From Salvia splendens (Eukaryota > Streptophyta > Magnoliopsida > Lamiales > Lamiaceae): DNA of 64,000 nucleotides. This document shows, in pieces, positions 53,425-64,000 of the stretch. Numbering within the stretch: the stretch's first letter is position 1; every line of letters starts with the position of its first letter. The position numbers and the translations under genes were made by a program. A model generated the notes under the pieces. That model did no database searches and was not told the origin of the DNA. It saw only the letters and a program-made list of their open reading frames with translations. The stretch is from NCBI RefSeq assembly GCF_004379255.2, contig NC_056048.1:3224001-3288000 (forward strand). Direction: 5' to 3'.

Positions 53425-53432
53425 GTTTTGTG

Positions 53433-54244
53433 TAATATGTAGACTTATATATTGCATATATAGAATATTCATTTAATGCGCCACAAAAATAGTTTTCGAC
53501 GATTCCAATTTTCAAGGACAATGTAGAAAAATGGAAAAATTTGTCAAGTGTATGCTATGTTTGAAAATGGCACTCACTGTGAACCACACATCATAAATTT
53601 GTTTTTCCAATCTAATTGACTAAATAATGTAAGTGCTATTATTTGAAAATGAAACTCACTGTGAGGAATAGTTTAGAAGAAAACTTTGGATCGTTTATCT
53701 CTAATATATTAATATTTTATAGGATTATGGTTTTTGTAATTATGTTAAATATGATTTTGTTTCTTGTTTCGTCATCCCATCGCGTTTGTATCGTTTATCT
53801 AGTATAGTAATATGAATTATGTTAAGCGTGATTTTGTTTCTTCTGGTTTTTCTCGTTTCTTATTCAAATTAAATGATTATCTCTCACATTTTAGATATAT
53901 ATTCACATTTCTTAAAGTTGTCGAATTTATTTGTTCAGTTGAGTATGCTAGTTTCGTATGCATACATCGTATGAATTAAACCAATAAATACCATGGACAC
54001 CAATTACCTAACTTAGTATGCATGATAATTGATTTGAATTTGCTAAATTTATAAAATTCTAACAACTCTAGATTTAAAAATTATAAATGATGAAAAGGCG
54101 TGTAAACTGGAGTAGACAATAAAATATTGAGATGAATTTGCTAAATTATAAAATTCGAACAATTCTAGAATTTGCAACTTTATTGTTTTAACAATATTGA
54201 GGGAATAGCGTAAGAAAAATTATGCCTCGACTGATCGGATTGAC
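53433..54244. other. Unit C spacer
   Basis: No gene is seen; duplicate of 566-1,320. At 54,204-54,247 it ends in a short inverted copy of 52,577-52,623. Confidence 0.6.
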
Positions 54245-54490
54245 ATATATAAAGTATATTTTATACTATTATATTTATATTTTACGGTATATACATTAAT
54301 TTACGGTACATGCCGAATTTCGGTATGAAGCGGTATACCGCGGTATATGAAAATTCATACCGTTACCTTACCGAAAGATTTCGGTAAGGTATTATACCGT
54401 ACCGAAAATCACGGTATACCAAAGGTTTGATATTTTCGATATTTTTTCGGTACGATAAGACCGGTATTTCGATATTTTTGTCCTGCCCTA
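54245..54490. mobile_element. hAT-like MITE (GGTATACC type), unit C, left half lost
   Basis: Corresponds to the right part of 1,387-1,976. The right end cctgcccta is followed by atacgtac (54,491-54,498). Confidence 0.7.
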
Positions 54491-54498
54491 ATACGTAC

Positions 54499-56379
54499 TA
54501 CTCTTCTAATATAGTAGTCAACCTTTGTTTTAGTATGGTTACGTGTCCAAATTTATAACACAAAAATTTTACTACTACTCTTTTAAAATAGTAGTCAACC
54601 TTTGTTTAATTATGGTTACGGGTCAGTGTTAAAATGACAACACCATTTAAGATGACATTGTACCACTAAGGACAACCGTTAGATTTAGAAGCAAATTTAA
54701 CCTTAGCCTGCCACGTGGCAGACGTGCTTGCCTATGTATCGTAGATTGCTTGATCATCTTTGATTTCATATCGCAGATTGCTTGATACCATATGTCGTAT
54801 TGCTTGCTTATGTATCGCAGAATGTTTGCCTATATATCGCAGATTGCTTGACTAGATTGTCATTTCAACTATGGAGTCGCCATAGTGCTCTGATTTCGTA
54901 TCTTATACTGTTTGGAACTATATACTGAATTGTTTGCATATGTATTGCAGATTGCATGTTATTTGTTGTCACGTTGTCACTTTAAGAGTGGTGTCACCCT
55001 AACGCACCCCTATGGTTACGTGTTCAATTTTAATTATCCATTCATGCATATGAGTCTCATTTATTTATGAGTCGGGTTTTAAGAAATGTTAACAAAAGTG
55101 AGTGAAAAAAAATTAATGGAAATTATATATGTTAGTTTTAAATGAAAAGTTACGAGAATGAGTTAATGGAATTAATGTGAGTCTATATATCATTTATACT
55201 AGAAGTGAATCGGGACTCCTGTTCGCGTACAGACCAAAATAGAAAAACATGCTCCTATTCACGAATAGAAGGAGTACAAGAGAAAAATTTTCTTAGATGA
55301 AGTCCAAAATCTAATTACGTCCGTTGAAGAATGCCTCGAAGTATAATCAATTTCATAATTGCATGACATATAATGGAAATAATAAACATCATGTGTTACT
55401 ATAGACGTAGAATAGTAAATGTTTAAAAATAAATAGTTCGTATTAATTAATTTAACTGGACATGTGACAAGAATATGAATGCTAATTCCTCTATCCTAAC
55501 TATTTTTTTATAAAAAAAAGTACAGTATAAAAATCGCTTCAAAATTGGCCTTTTCAAGGTTTAATGGTATGAACTTGAAATAGGGAGAATCGATATAGAT
55601 TGTAATCAACATAGACGAAATGGATCGGGTTTGTGAATGATTTATTAAGTTGAGATTAGAAAAGGGGGCAGAATGAACACCGTCCAATTCACGCTCTCCA
55701 CGAAAGATTTTACTTCAGATTTTCCAAATTTTTGATAAGTAATGAATAATTTTTTGATATATTAAAAGAGATACTGTTGCTTTGTTCTCTTTTGTTGGGA
55801 AGATCCCACATATGTAAGCCTCGGAGGCAAGGTACTTCTATTGTTAGGGATGTTAATTCGGCTGGTCTATCGAATTTTTGGATAATTCTATTCAGATTAT
55901 TGATTAATTTAGTATGAACTAATTATATTAAAATTTTATCGTGGTAGAAGTTTACAAATCTAACCCTAAATGTTACGAGATAATCGATGGGGACTAATCG
56001 GGCTGAACTTTTATCAGTTAGATATTTTCAACCCTAACCCTATTCAGGTTACTGGGTATTCGGGTCAGTTTACGGGTTTCTGAATTGCATTGACAATTTG
56101 ACATTCCTACCTTCAACCAATGGCCGATGATTTGATGATGTAACTTCATTGTATGTTTCTTTTTTCTCTTCGTCTAAGAGATACGCGAGTCTTACATTTA
56201 TATTGATTTGCTAGCGTGGTTTATGTTTGCTATATTTCTTTTGTTCTTGGTGATTTTGCTTTGTTTTACGTACTTGTTTAAATAAATTTGTTTATTTGGT
56301 TATAAATCATACCCTTGTTTGTAGGGAAATCATTTTTCGTCTTTGTTACTCTTTTTTCGTCTTTAAATATAATTAAATA
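54499..56379. other. Unit C spacer with MITE remnants
   Basis: No gene is seen. Duplicate of 1,985-4,230 without the solo LTR. It includes the TATCGCAGATTGCTTG repeat (54,630-55,010) and the hAT-like segment (about 55,847-56,110). Confidence 0.6.
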
Positions 56380-56629
56380 CTCCCTCCGTCCCATTTTAGG
56401 GGTCTCATTTAATTTCGGCACAAGTTTTAAGAAATATAAAGGAAAGTTGGTGAAAAAATAGTGTAATATGAGTTCCACTTTTATATATTAGTTTTATATT
56501 AAAATGTGAGTGGAAAAAAGTTATTAGAATGTGAGGCTTATTATCGTTTATGAAATATTCCAACCGTGACTCCTAAAGTGGAACACCCAAAGATGGTAAA
56601 TCCGGACTGGTAAAGTGGGACGGATGGAG
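56380..56629. mobile_element. Stowaway MITE, unit C
   Basis: Duplicate of 4,231-4,480 with ends ctccctccgtccc and gggacggatggag, flanked by TA. Confidence 0.85.
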
Positions 56630-56652
56630 TACAAAATTGTTTTTGAATTTTG

Positions 56653-57170
56653 TGTTAGAAATAGTGGGAAGAAATTCCCAAGCCGTGTACAGGCGGTACT
56701 CTAACTATTACAATCGAAAGGAAACTTTGCAACAAAAAGAGGAATGAAAATTATAATGGAAATAAAGCAAACCAAATTTATAAGTCGAGTCGAGGAAAGC
56801 CTCTTTCCGCAAGACAAATTACGCCCCGGCTAGTGCTCACGGAATGGGGTATTGCCCCCAAAGATAAAACGACTTCCTCCTAGCGTGTAGAAGCACCTCA
56901 AACCCGCTAGGCACCGGCGAACTTGATGGAGTTCCGAGAATCGAGCTAGACAATGCTCCTAAAAAGCTAACTAGAATGCTTGAGAGCTAGAGAGAAGATA
57001 GAATGTTTTGTTTGTGTGTCCACATCTCTCAAACCCACATGCCTTATATAGGCTAGGAGTGACCATATGAGAGGTCTTGGCATTAGGGATCTCATAATGC
57101 ATTTGGAGGTTACACCATATGAAAAGCCAAAGCCCTAGCCTTTTGAAATTTCACACGTTTTTTTCCTACA
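56653..57170 (-). repeat. Copia 3' LTR
   Basis: 518 bp, tgttagaaatag...tttcctaca on the plus strand, ending in TG/CA. A C-run next to it (57,171-57,179) is the polypurine tract on the minus strand. Confidence 0.9.
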
Positions 57171-57904
57171 ATCCCCCACATTGGTTAGAGCGCTAAGCTC
57201 AAACCAAAACCAGACACAAATGCATGTATGCAGACTCTTTTGCTCAATTCTCGAGAAACAATATTGCATTTGGAATAGTAGCCTGTGGCTTTGAACTTTC
57301 CATAGTCAACACTATCGGGCATACCGGCGGCTTGGTGGACGTGATTCCTTGAACCATTCCTCCTTAGTGTATACCGAGACAATAATATTGACACAATATT
57401 ATTTACAAACTCATCAGTTCTCACATTTGTGTCCTTTACTGGCCATGGAACACCACTTTGGACTCATAAGTGATTCACTTGTTGAAGCGGCCCACACTTC
57501 TTCACTTATATAGGTGATTCTTTTCCAGGTATCCTGCAATACCCACCCCCTCGAGGTTTCCAAGAATCATTAAAAGTCAAAACTTAGCCTCCTACCACAT
57601 GCAGGTTACAACACTCAATGCTTTCTAAAGAATGGGCGAAGATTAAAAATCTTCCGAGTGTTACAACTAGATTCATATAGCTTCGTTTTCCCATTGAACC
57701 AAGCCCATGGGATTTCCAATCGTATGGTTGGGTTACCACTATAATCATCTTTTAAGATGTGGTTTTCAGTCTCATTCCTTTTAGCAATTTATGCAATTGA
57801 TCACGGTTTAAACCTTTCGTTAACGGATCCGCTAAGTTATCAACTGACCTTACATAGTCAACTGTGATAACACCACTTGTGATCAATTGTCTGACGGTAT
57901 TATG

Positions 57905-60900
57905 TCACCGACGAATATGTCGAGACTTACCGTTGTATAAGCCACTATGTGCTCTCCCTGTAGCTGCTTGGCTATCACAGTATATCACTACTGTCGGCAC
58001 TGGCTTCTTCCAACATGGAATACATTCTAGGAAATTTCTGAGCCACTCGGCTTCTTCCCCTGCTTTATCCAATGCGATAAACTCAGATTCCATGGTGGAT
58101 CGAGCTATACACGTTTGTTTCGCCGACTTCCACGAAACAGCACCACCCCCCACAGTAAACACATAACCACTGGTCGAGAACGAGTCTTTTGAATCATAGA
58201 TCCAATTTGCATCACAGTACCCTTCAAGTACTTGGGGATATCTTGTGTACTGCAGCTTAAAGTTAAGAGTATACTTCAAGTATCTCAAAACCCTACGCAG
58301 AGCTTTCCAATGTTTCTTGCTTGGGTTGCTCGTAAATCGGCTCAGCTTATTCACCGTACACACAAGATCTGGTCGGGTGCAGTTTGTGATAAACATCAAA
58401 CTCCCTATGATCCTTGCATATTCTTCTTGAGCTACAGGCTCACCCGTGTGCTTACTCAAATGCACGTTGGGTTCCAATGAAGTCTTAGCTAGCTCACAAT
58501 CGAACGAGTGAAATTTCTTTAGCACTTTCTCAATATAATGAGATTGTGTCAGAGCAATTCCCTCATGATTCCTTTTAATTTTGATTCCGAGAATCACATC
58601 AGCTAAACCCATATCTTTCATGTCGAAATTTCTCTTCAACATATTTTGGGTTTCGTTGATAATGGCACTATTGCTGCCCGTAATCAACATATCATCTACA
58701 TAAAGACACAAAATAACAAAACCGTTATCTGTGTTCTTAATGTATACACACTTATCGCACTCATTGATAGTGAATCCATTTGCCAACATCACGTTGTCAA
58801 ATTTTAAATGCCATTGTAATGGTGCTTGCTTCAACCCATATAATGACTTTACCAGTTTGCATACTTTACGCTCTTGCCCAGGCACAACAAACCCTTCGGG
58901 TTGTTTCATATATATTTCTTCTTCCAGATCACCATTCAGAAACGCAATTTTCACATCCATTTGGTGAATATCGAGATTGTGCAAAGCAGCAATCGCAAGA
59001 AGCACCCGAATGGAAGTGATTCTCGTAACAGGTGAATAGGTATCAAAAAAGTCATACCCTTCTTTCTGCTTAAAGCCTTGGACAACTAGGCGAGCTTTGT
59101 ACTTATCTATAGTACCATCGGGCTTATATTTCCTTTTCAGAATCTACTTGCACCCTAAAGCCTTACAGCCTTCAGGCAAGTCTACTAACACCCAAGTGTT
59201 ATTTCTCATGATGGATTCAATTTCACTGTTGATAGCTTCTTGCCACCACGCTGCATCTGGGCCAGACAGAGCTTCCGCCAATGACTTTGGTTCGTCATCC
59301 AACATAAAATTTATGAAGTCGGGACCAAATGTTTTAGCAACTTTAACTCTTTTACCACGTCTTGGTTCAACATCCTCAGGACTTGACCTCGTCCTTTTTG
59401 GAGGATTAGAACTAGTGGATTCATCCATCATTCTTTCACTAGAACGATCCTCTTGCCTTTTGCAAGGGTAAACATTCTCAAAGAATATAGCATTCCTTGA
59501 CTCAATCGTTGTTCCTTCAGTCACGCCAGGCACAGCTGATCTATGGACTAGGAAACGATAGGCACTACTATTAAGTGCATGGCCAATAAAGATGCAATCG
59601 ACTATTTTAGGGCCTATTGCAACTTGTTTCGGAGGTGGCACTTCTACCTTCGCTAAACACCCCCACACTGTGAGGTATAAATATGAAGGTTTCTTCCATT
59701 TCCACAACTCATAAGGAGTCACATCCCTATTTTTTAGTGGAATTTTATTCAGGATATGATTCGCTGTTAACACAGCCTCCCCCCACATGTTCTGGGATAA
59801 ACCAGAATTAATCAACAGAGCATTCATCATCTCTTTAAGTGTTCGATTTTTTCGTTCAGCAACTCCATTTGACTGGGGTGAATATGGAGCTGTGGTTTGG
59901 TGAATTATACCACTTGCATGGCATAATTCTGCAAACGGCGCTACATACTCACCACCTCTATCACTTCGAACACACTTAATTCGACAATTAAGTTGATTTT
60001 CGGCTTCATTTTTGAAGTCTTTAAATGCTTCAATTACCTCATCTTTACTTCTTAATAAGTAAAGGTAACAATACCTTGTGCAGTCATCTATAAATGTGAT
60101 GAAGTACTTTTTACCACCTCTTGTTTGCACAAATTTCAAATCACATACGTCTGTATGGATCAATTCAAGAGGTTTTATGCTTCGCTCTACCGAATGGAAC
60201 GGCAGTTTAGCCATTTTGGCTTCAACACACACTTCACATCTTTCTTGTGAGTTAAACTTATCTACTTTTAGTAAATTAAGATTTACTAGTCTTTTTATAG
60301 CATTTAGATTTACATGTCTCAATCTATTATGCCATAAATCAGAGCTCTCAAGCAAATAAGAGAACGTGTCATCTTCCTTATTGCTTATTCCTTTTCCACG
60401 GTGAATGACCGTAACATTCAGCTCAAAAAGTCCATTCACTAGGTGGCCTTCACCTATGAACTTTCCATACTTGGTCAATAAAACCTTTTCACACTCAAAT
60501 TCTAGTGAAAATCCATGATTTACTAAAAGTGAGCCTGACACCAAATTATTTCGGATGTCTGGGACATGCAGTACATCCTTAAGGGTAAGAACTTTTCCAG
60601 ATCCTAATTTTAGGAACACATTACCCACACCAACCACCTTAGAAGAGGCTTGATTTCCCATACGTACTTTTCTACCTCCAACAGATTTGTAGGTAGAAAA
60701 AACGCTTCTCTCGGAGCACACATGACATGTGGCACCCGTATCAACAAACCATTCATTTGGATTGTTACCATGGTTCACGTCGGAGACCATTGCGACCACC
60801 TCGTGATCTTTGTAGTTTATAACAACACGTTCAAATAATTTGCACAATATTGCCTCCACCAATAAGTACACAATTATATTGAACCATATGTGTATTGGTA

Positions 60901-61072
60901 TATTCAACAACCCATGCATCCCAATTACTACCACCAAGTCTAAATTGGTCTTGCTTGTCAAATGACAAACGATAAACACAATTCTCAAGAGAATAGATCT
61001 CAAGGAATTAACCATTTCATAGCCCATGAACATTGGTACTGTTCGTTTCTTCATTCCAGCTTTGAAGCTCAT
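57905..61072 (-). pseudogene. Copia polyprotein (protease, integrase, RT, RNase H), broken
   Basis: One reading frame of about 1,055 codons interrupted by TAG at 59,146-59,144 (at a position that is Trp in the family, start of RT) and cut by TGA at 57,907-57,905 near the RNase H end, where the frame stays open downstream. Both are single-base transitions. Upstream of the TAG: protease VDTGATCH (residues 110-117), GAG-pre-integrase, integrase with D (HTDVCD), D (VRSDRGGEY) and E (NGVAERKN). Downstream: RT with YVDD (58,698-58,687 region) and RNase H. The first ~100 residues do not look like gag; the capsid and zinc knuckle are absent. Non-functional. Confidence 0.88.
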
Positions 61073-61135
61073 GTTTTCTCCAACTTCGATTGATATAACC
61101 CTGTCTTAGAAGAGTACAATAATTTGTCTTGCGAC

Positions 61136-61654
61136 TATTAGAAATAGTGGGAAGAAATTCCCAAGCCGTGTACAGGCGGTACTCTAACTATTACAATCGA
61201 AAGGAAACTTTGCAACAAAAAGAGGAATGAAAATTACAATGGAAATAAAGCACACCAAATTTATAAGTCGAGTCGAGGAAAACCCTCTTTCCGCAAGACA
61301 AATTACGCCCCGGCTAGTGCTCACGGAATGGCGTATTGCCCCCAAAGATAAAACGACTTCCTCCTAGCGTGTAGAAGCACCTCAAACCCGCTAGGCACCG
61401 GCGAACTTGATGGAGTTTCGAGAATCGAGCTAGACAATGCTCCTAAAAAGCTAACTAGAATGCTTGAGAGCTAGAGAGAAGATAGAATGTTTTGTTTGTG
61501 TGTCCACATCTCTCAAACCCACATGCCTTATATAGGCTAGGAGTGACCATATGAGAGGTCTTGGCATTAGAGATCTCATAATGCATTTGGAGGTTACACC
61601 ATATGAAAAGCCAAAGGCCTAGCCTTTTGAAATTTCACTCGTTTTTTTCCTACA
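61136..61654 (-). repeat. Copia 5' LTR
   Basis: 519 bp; its inner end reads tattag instead of tgttag, so the terminal dinucleotide is mutated. The sequence just inside (cttgcgac) gives no recognisable primer-binding site. Confidence 0.85.
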
Positions 61655-62117
61655 TTTTGTTGTGCAATATTTTCTATTGGATCTAAGGATAATCGCCACA
61701 GATCACAAAAGTTGATCGCTTACCAAGTTTCGTCCACGAAATTTTGATACAAAACTTATCATTTTCATTTTTAATGAGTTTGAGAATTGACAATGACTTG
61801 GAGCCAATTATAGTAAGCTTGTGCATAGATACAAAGATTAGAGAATCCGAGTTGTATAGATATTCTTCTCGTTTTTAACATGGAATAGGTACATGCACCG
61901 TATACATAATTTAGGATTACATATTTATGTGAATAACACAATAACTTGGACCCAAGATATATTAATCTTATATATCGACCAATAACCAAGATGATATGTT
62001 TAGATTTCGAAAATGTATTTTGTAACTATAAATCATACGCAAATCTCTACACATAAATACATGAACATTAAAACTCGTGAATAAATACACAAACTTATGC
62101 ATTGTTAATTTGTTATA
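61655..62117. other. Unit C spacer right of copia element
   Basis: No gene is seen; duplicate of 4,498-4,970. Confidence 0.6.
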
Positions 62118-62368
62118 CTCCTCCATCCGTTATTAAATGTCTTATTTTTCTTTTTTCTTTCGTCTATCAAAAATATTTAATTACTTTTACTGTATTTGGT
62201 AAGTGGGACCTACATTCCACTAATTCATTTCATTCACATTTTATTATAAAATTAATACATAAAAATGGAACTAACTTTTTCTATTCACTTATTTTATAAA
62301 GTCAAACAATTTCTTAAAATTCATGTCAATTATATATGGATATTTAATCATGGATGGAGCCACGGGAG
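62118..62368. mobile_element. Stowaway-like MITE, unit C
   Basis: Duplicate of 4,971-5,222, ends ctcctccatccg and gagccacgggag, flanked by TA. Confidence 0.7.
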
Positions 62369-63424
62369 TAGTTTTTTCCACAAATTGAATACCAATAAAA
62401 ACTAAAGAGAATATACATGCCGACGTATGTTAACTTAAATACACCTCACAGGCTCACACACTATCTTTCTCTAACATCACCCCCATGCTGTTTTTTTTTC
62501 TTCTTTTTTATTTGACACCAAATTTTTAATCTTGTTCCATATATAGTCCCCTCCTCTAATTTAAATGGTACACAAAATGACATTTGATTTTAGAATCAAA
62601 TTTAAATAAAAAACACCCAAATCAAGTTCATTTATTTAGGTGTCAACTCCTACATACAATCAGGAGTGGGGAGTGGATGCAGAAAAAAAATATTGATAGA
62701 AGCTATGCTTTCAGAAACTTATTTTTAAATTTTGCAAAAGAAGTTTTGAAAAATAATTTTATTTAGAGCGTATAATATTTCATAAGTTAAACGATATTGT
62801 TTTAATTAAGTGGCAACATTTACACCGCCAATTCATGTTCAATTTGTATTTATTTAGACGTCGATAGAACTTTTTTTTATTAAAACGTTACTACTCTAAG
62901 AAAGTAGTATAATTTTTAACTTAGTTATTGTTGATAATATCATTTAAAGTCTGATGTATACTAAATAGCATCGTTTTCTCTCAAGCTTATAACTATAACA
63001 ATAGTAGTAGTAAGTACTCCATATATATTAACACTAGTAGTCGGCAAAAATGCCTATATTCGGTATGTTTTAATTGTTAATTACAGCTAGAATTTGAATT
63101 TATGAAAATGACTCTTTTTCATAAATACTTCTTTACCATTGATTTACTATTCACATTTAGTATATGTATAATTGTGAAAAGTACACATGAATAATAATTA
63201 TTGATATGTCAATTAAATTTGGCCCATAGTTGAAGACTTACTCCAATACCATGATAAACATCCAAAGGGATCCATCCTAAAATAAATTAGCAATAGAGGA
63301 AGTGACCCAAAATACTTACTTTATGAGGTAATGGTTTCAGTTCTCTTTTTACATCGAATATGGGATATTGTAACTTTTTCAATTGCAAACAAATCTTATG
63401 AGTGGTATATGTATTATTATAATC

Positions 63425-63432
63425 TATATATA
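63425..63432 (+). promoter_or_regulatory. TPS3 TATA box
   Basis: TATATATA followed by tcccctccaactcaact, as in TPS1. The leader has about 36 extra bases (63,591-63,627) relative to TPS1. Confidence 0.6.
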
Positions 63433-63720
63433 TCCCCTCCAACTCAACTAATATTAAGGCAAATCTCATCACTCATGCATTATTATTAAACCATTGTAGT
63501 ACTATGTTTCTCTGAGTTAACCTCGTTTTCGAGCTGCTTCACATGCCTATGCTTTGAACATTGTGACTCCGCCTCATACTCAAATCTTTTGATAATTGTG
63601 AAATAGTGATCTCTGAATCTCAACTCAGGTATGCTAAGCTTCATCATTTTAGCTCTATTTAACTCGTTGTTTCTGATTAATTATTTCCAGCTTGTTTAGA
63701 TCGAAATATATTGATCAATC

Positions 63721-64000
63721 ATGGAGGGGGTGATTAGGAGGTCTGCAAACTACGAAGCCAGTATCTGGGACGACGATTACATTCAGTCGTTCGAAAGTCT
63801 GTACACGGTAAAACTAGAATCATTAATCACAATTCACGCACAAACACATTGAATGTATTTTACACAATGTGTTGATTCATGCAGGGGGAGAAGTACGTTT
63901 GCGAAGCTGAGAAGCTGAAAGATCTGGTGAGAATACTGATCCACATAACTGAAGATGAGCTCGACCAGCTTCACCTTATCGACAATGTGACGAGACTAGG
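63721..64000 (+). CDS. Terpene synthase TPS3 (5' part, truncated by window end)
   Basis: Exon 1 is 63,721-63,807 and exon 2 begins at 63,885, running off the window. The exon sequence visible is identical to TPS1, including RR(x8)W (RRSANYEASIW) and the start five residues before it. The intron between them also matches. With the duplicated upstream region, this indicates a very recent duplication of the TPS1 unit. Whether the rest is intact cannot be seen. Confidence 0.9.

Larger units (their letters stand above)
56653..61654 (-). mobile_element. Ty1/copia retrotransposon, decayed and gag-less
   Basis: A 5,002-bp insertion with perfect duplication ttttg (56,648-56,652; 61,655-61,659). The empty site is at about 4,497 in unit A (gaattttgttgtgc). 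LTRs are 56,653-57,170 and 61,136-61,654, with about ten differences (about 2%), older than the Tat elements. Coding order protease-integrase-RT-RNase H defines copia. The usual tRNA-Met primer site is absent after the 5' LTR, and gag is missing. Confidence 0.93.

Overview
The window is nuclear DNA of a flowering plant. It carries split genes with GT-AG introns, angiosperm terpene synthases of the TPS-b type, Tat-lineage Ty3/gypsy and Ty1/copia LTR retrotransposons, and many Stowaway, hAT, Mutator and Harbinger-like non-autonomous elements in AT-rich DNA. A eudicot is most likely. An aromatic family such as Lamiaceae is plausible from the terpene synthases, but that is inference.

The host genes form one tandem terpene synthase (TPS) array, all on the + strand. 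TPS1 (6613-8733) and TPS2 (29782-31903) are both complete with seven exons (538 and 540 residues). TPS3 starts at 63721 and runs off the window. A fourth unit near 39.5-39.9 kb keeps the TPS promoter and part of the 3' flank but has lost the gene body. All three proteins begin directly at the RR(x8)W motif with no plastid transit peptide, so they are probably cytosolic.

The spacers are also duplicated. About 0.56-6.9 kb (unit A) recurs as 40.27-49.56 kb (unit B, split by a Tat element) and 52.5-64.0 kb (unit C, split by a copia element). The spacer between TPS1 and TPS2 (9.5-9.8 kb, 15.47-16.24 kb, 27.26-28.8 kb) recurs at 32.85-34.29 kb and 37.82-39.6 kb. Because the copies carry different insertions, empty sites are visible inside the window and give exact element boundaries, target-site duplications (TSDs) and a relative order of events.

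Mobile layer, left to right: hAT-like MITEs (1-557, 1387-1976); a solo LTR (3323-3632); a composite non-autonomous LTR element with a nested Athila-like remnant and an inverted LTR dimer (9804-15465); full-length Tat-1 (16238-27257, TSD ccggg) with a four-exon antisense gene; a Mutator-like element with 9-bp TSD (27400-28597) hosting a truncated LINE; a hAT-like element (28778-29641) just downstream of the TPS2 TATA box; a Harbinger-like element (33068-34035); an LTR element (34295-37818) carrying an unrecognised 455-residue ORF; full-length Tat-2 on the minus strand (40602-48244, TSD gtaat) without the antisense gene; a Del-like non-coding stretch (50.4-52.5 kb); another hAT-like element (52864-53424); and a decayed, gag-less copia element (56653-61654).

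The most notable observations are: the UAG between gag-protease and pol in both Tat elements, followed by a plant-virus-type readthrough context; presence versus deletion of the antisense gene in two otherwise near-identical Tat elements; loss of one TPS body from the array; and a hAT insertion across the predicted TPS2 transcription start. No tRNA, rRNA or CRISPR array was found.
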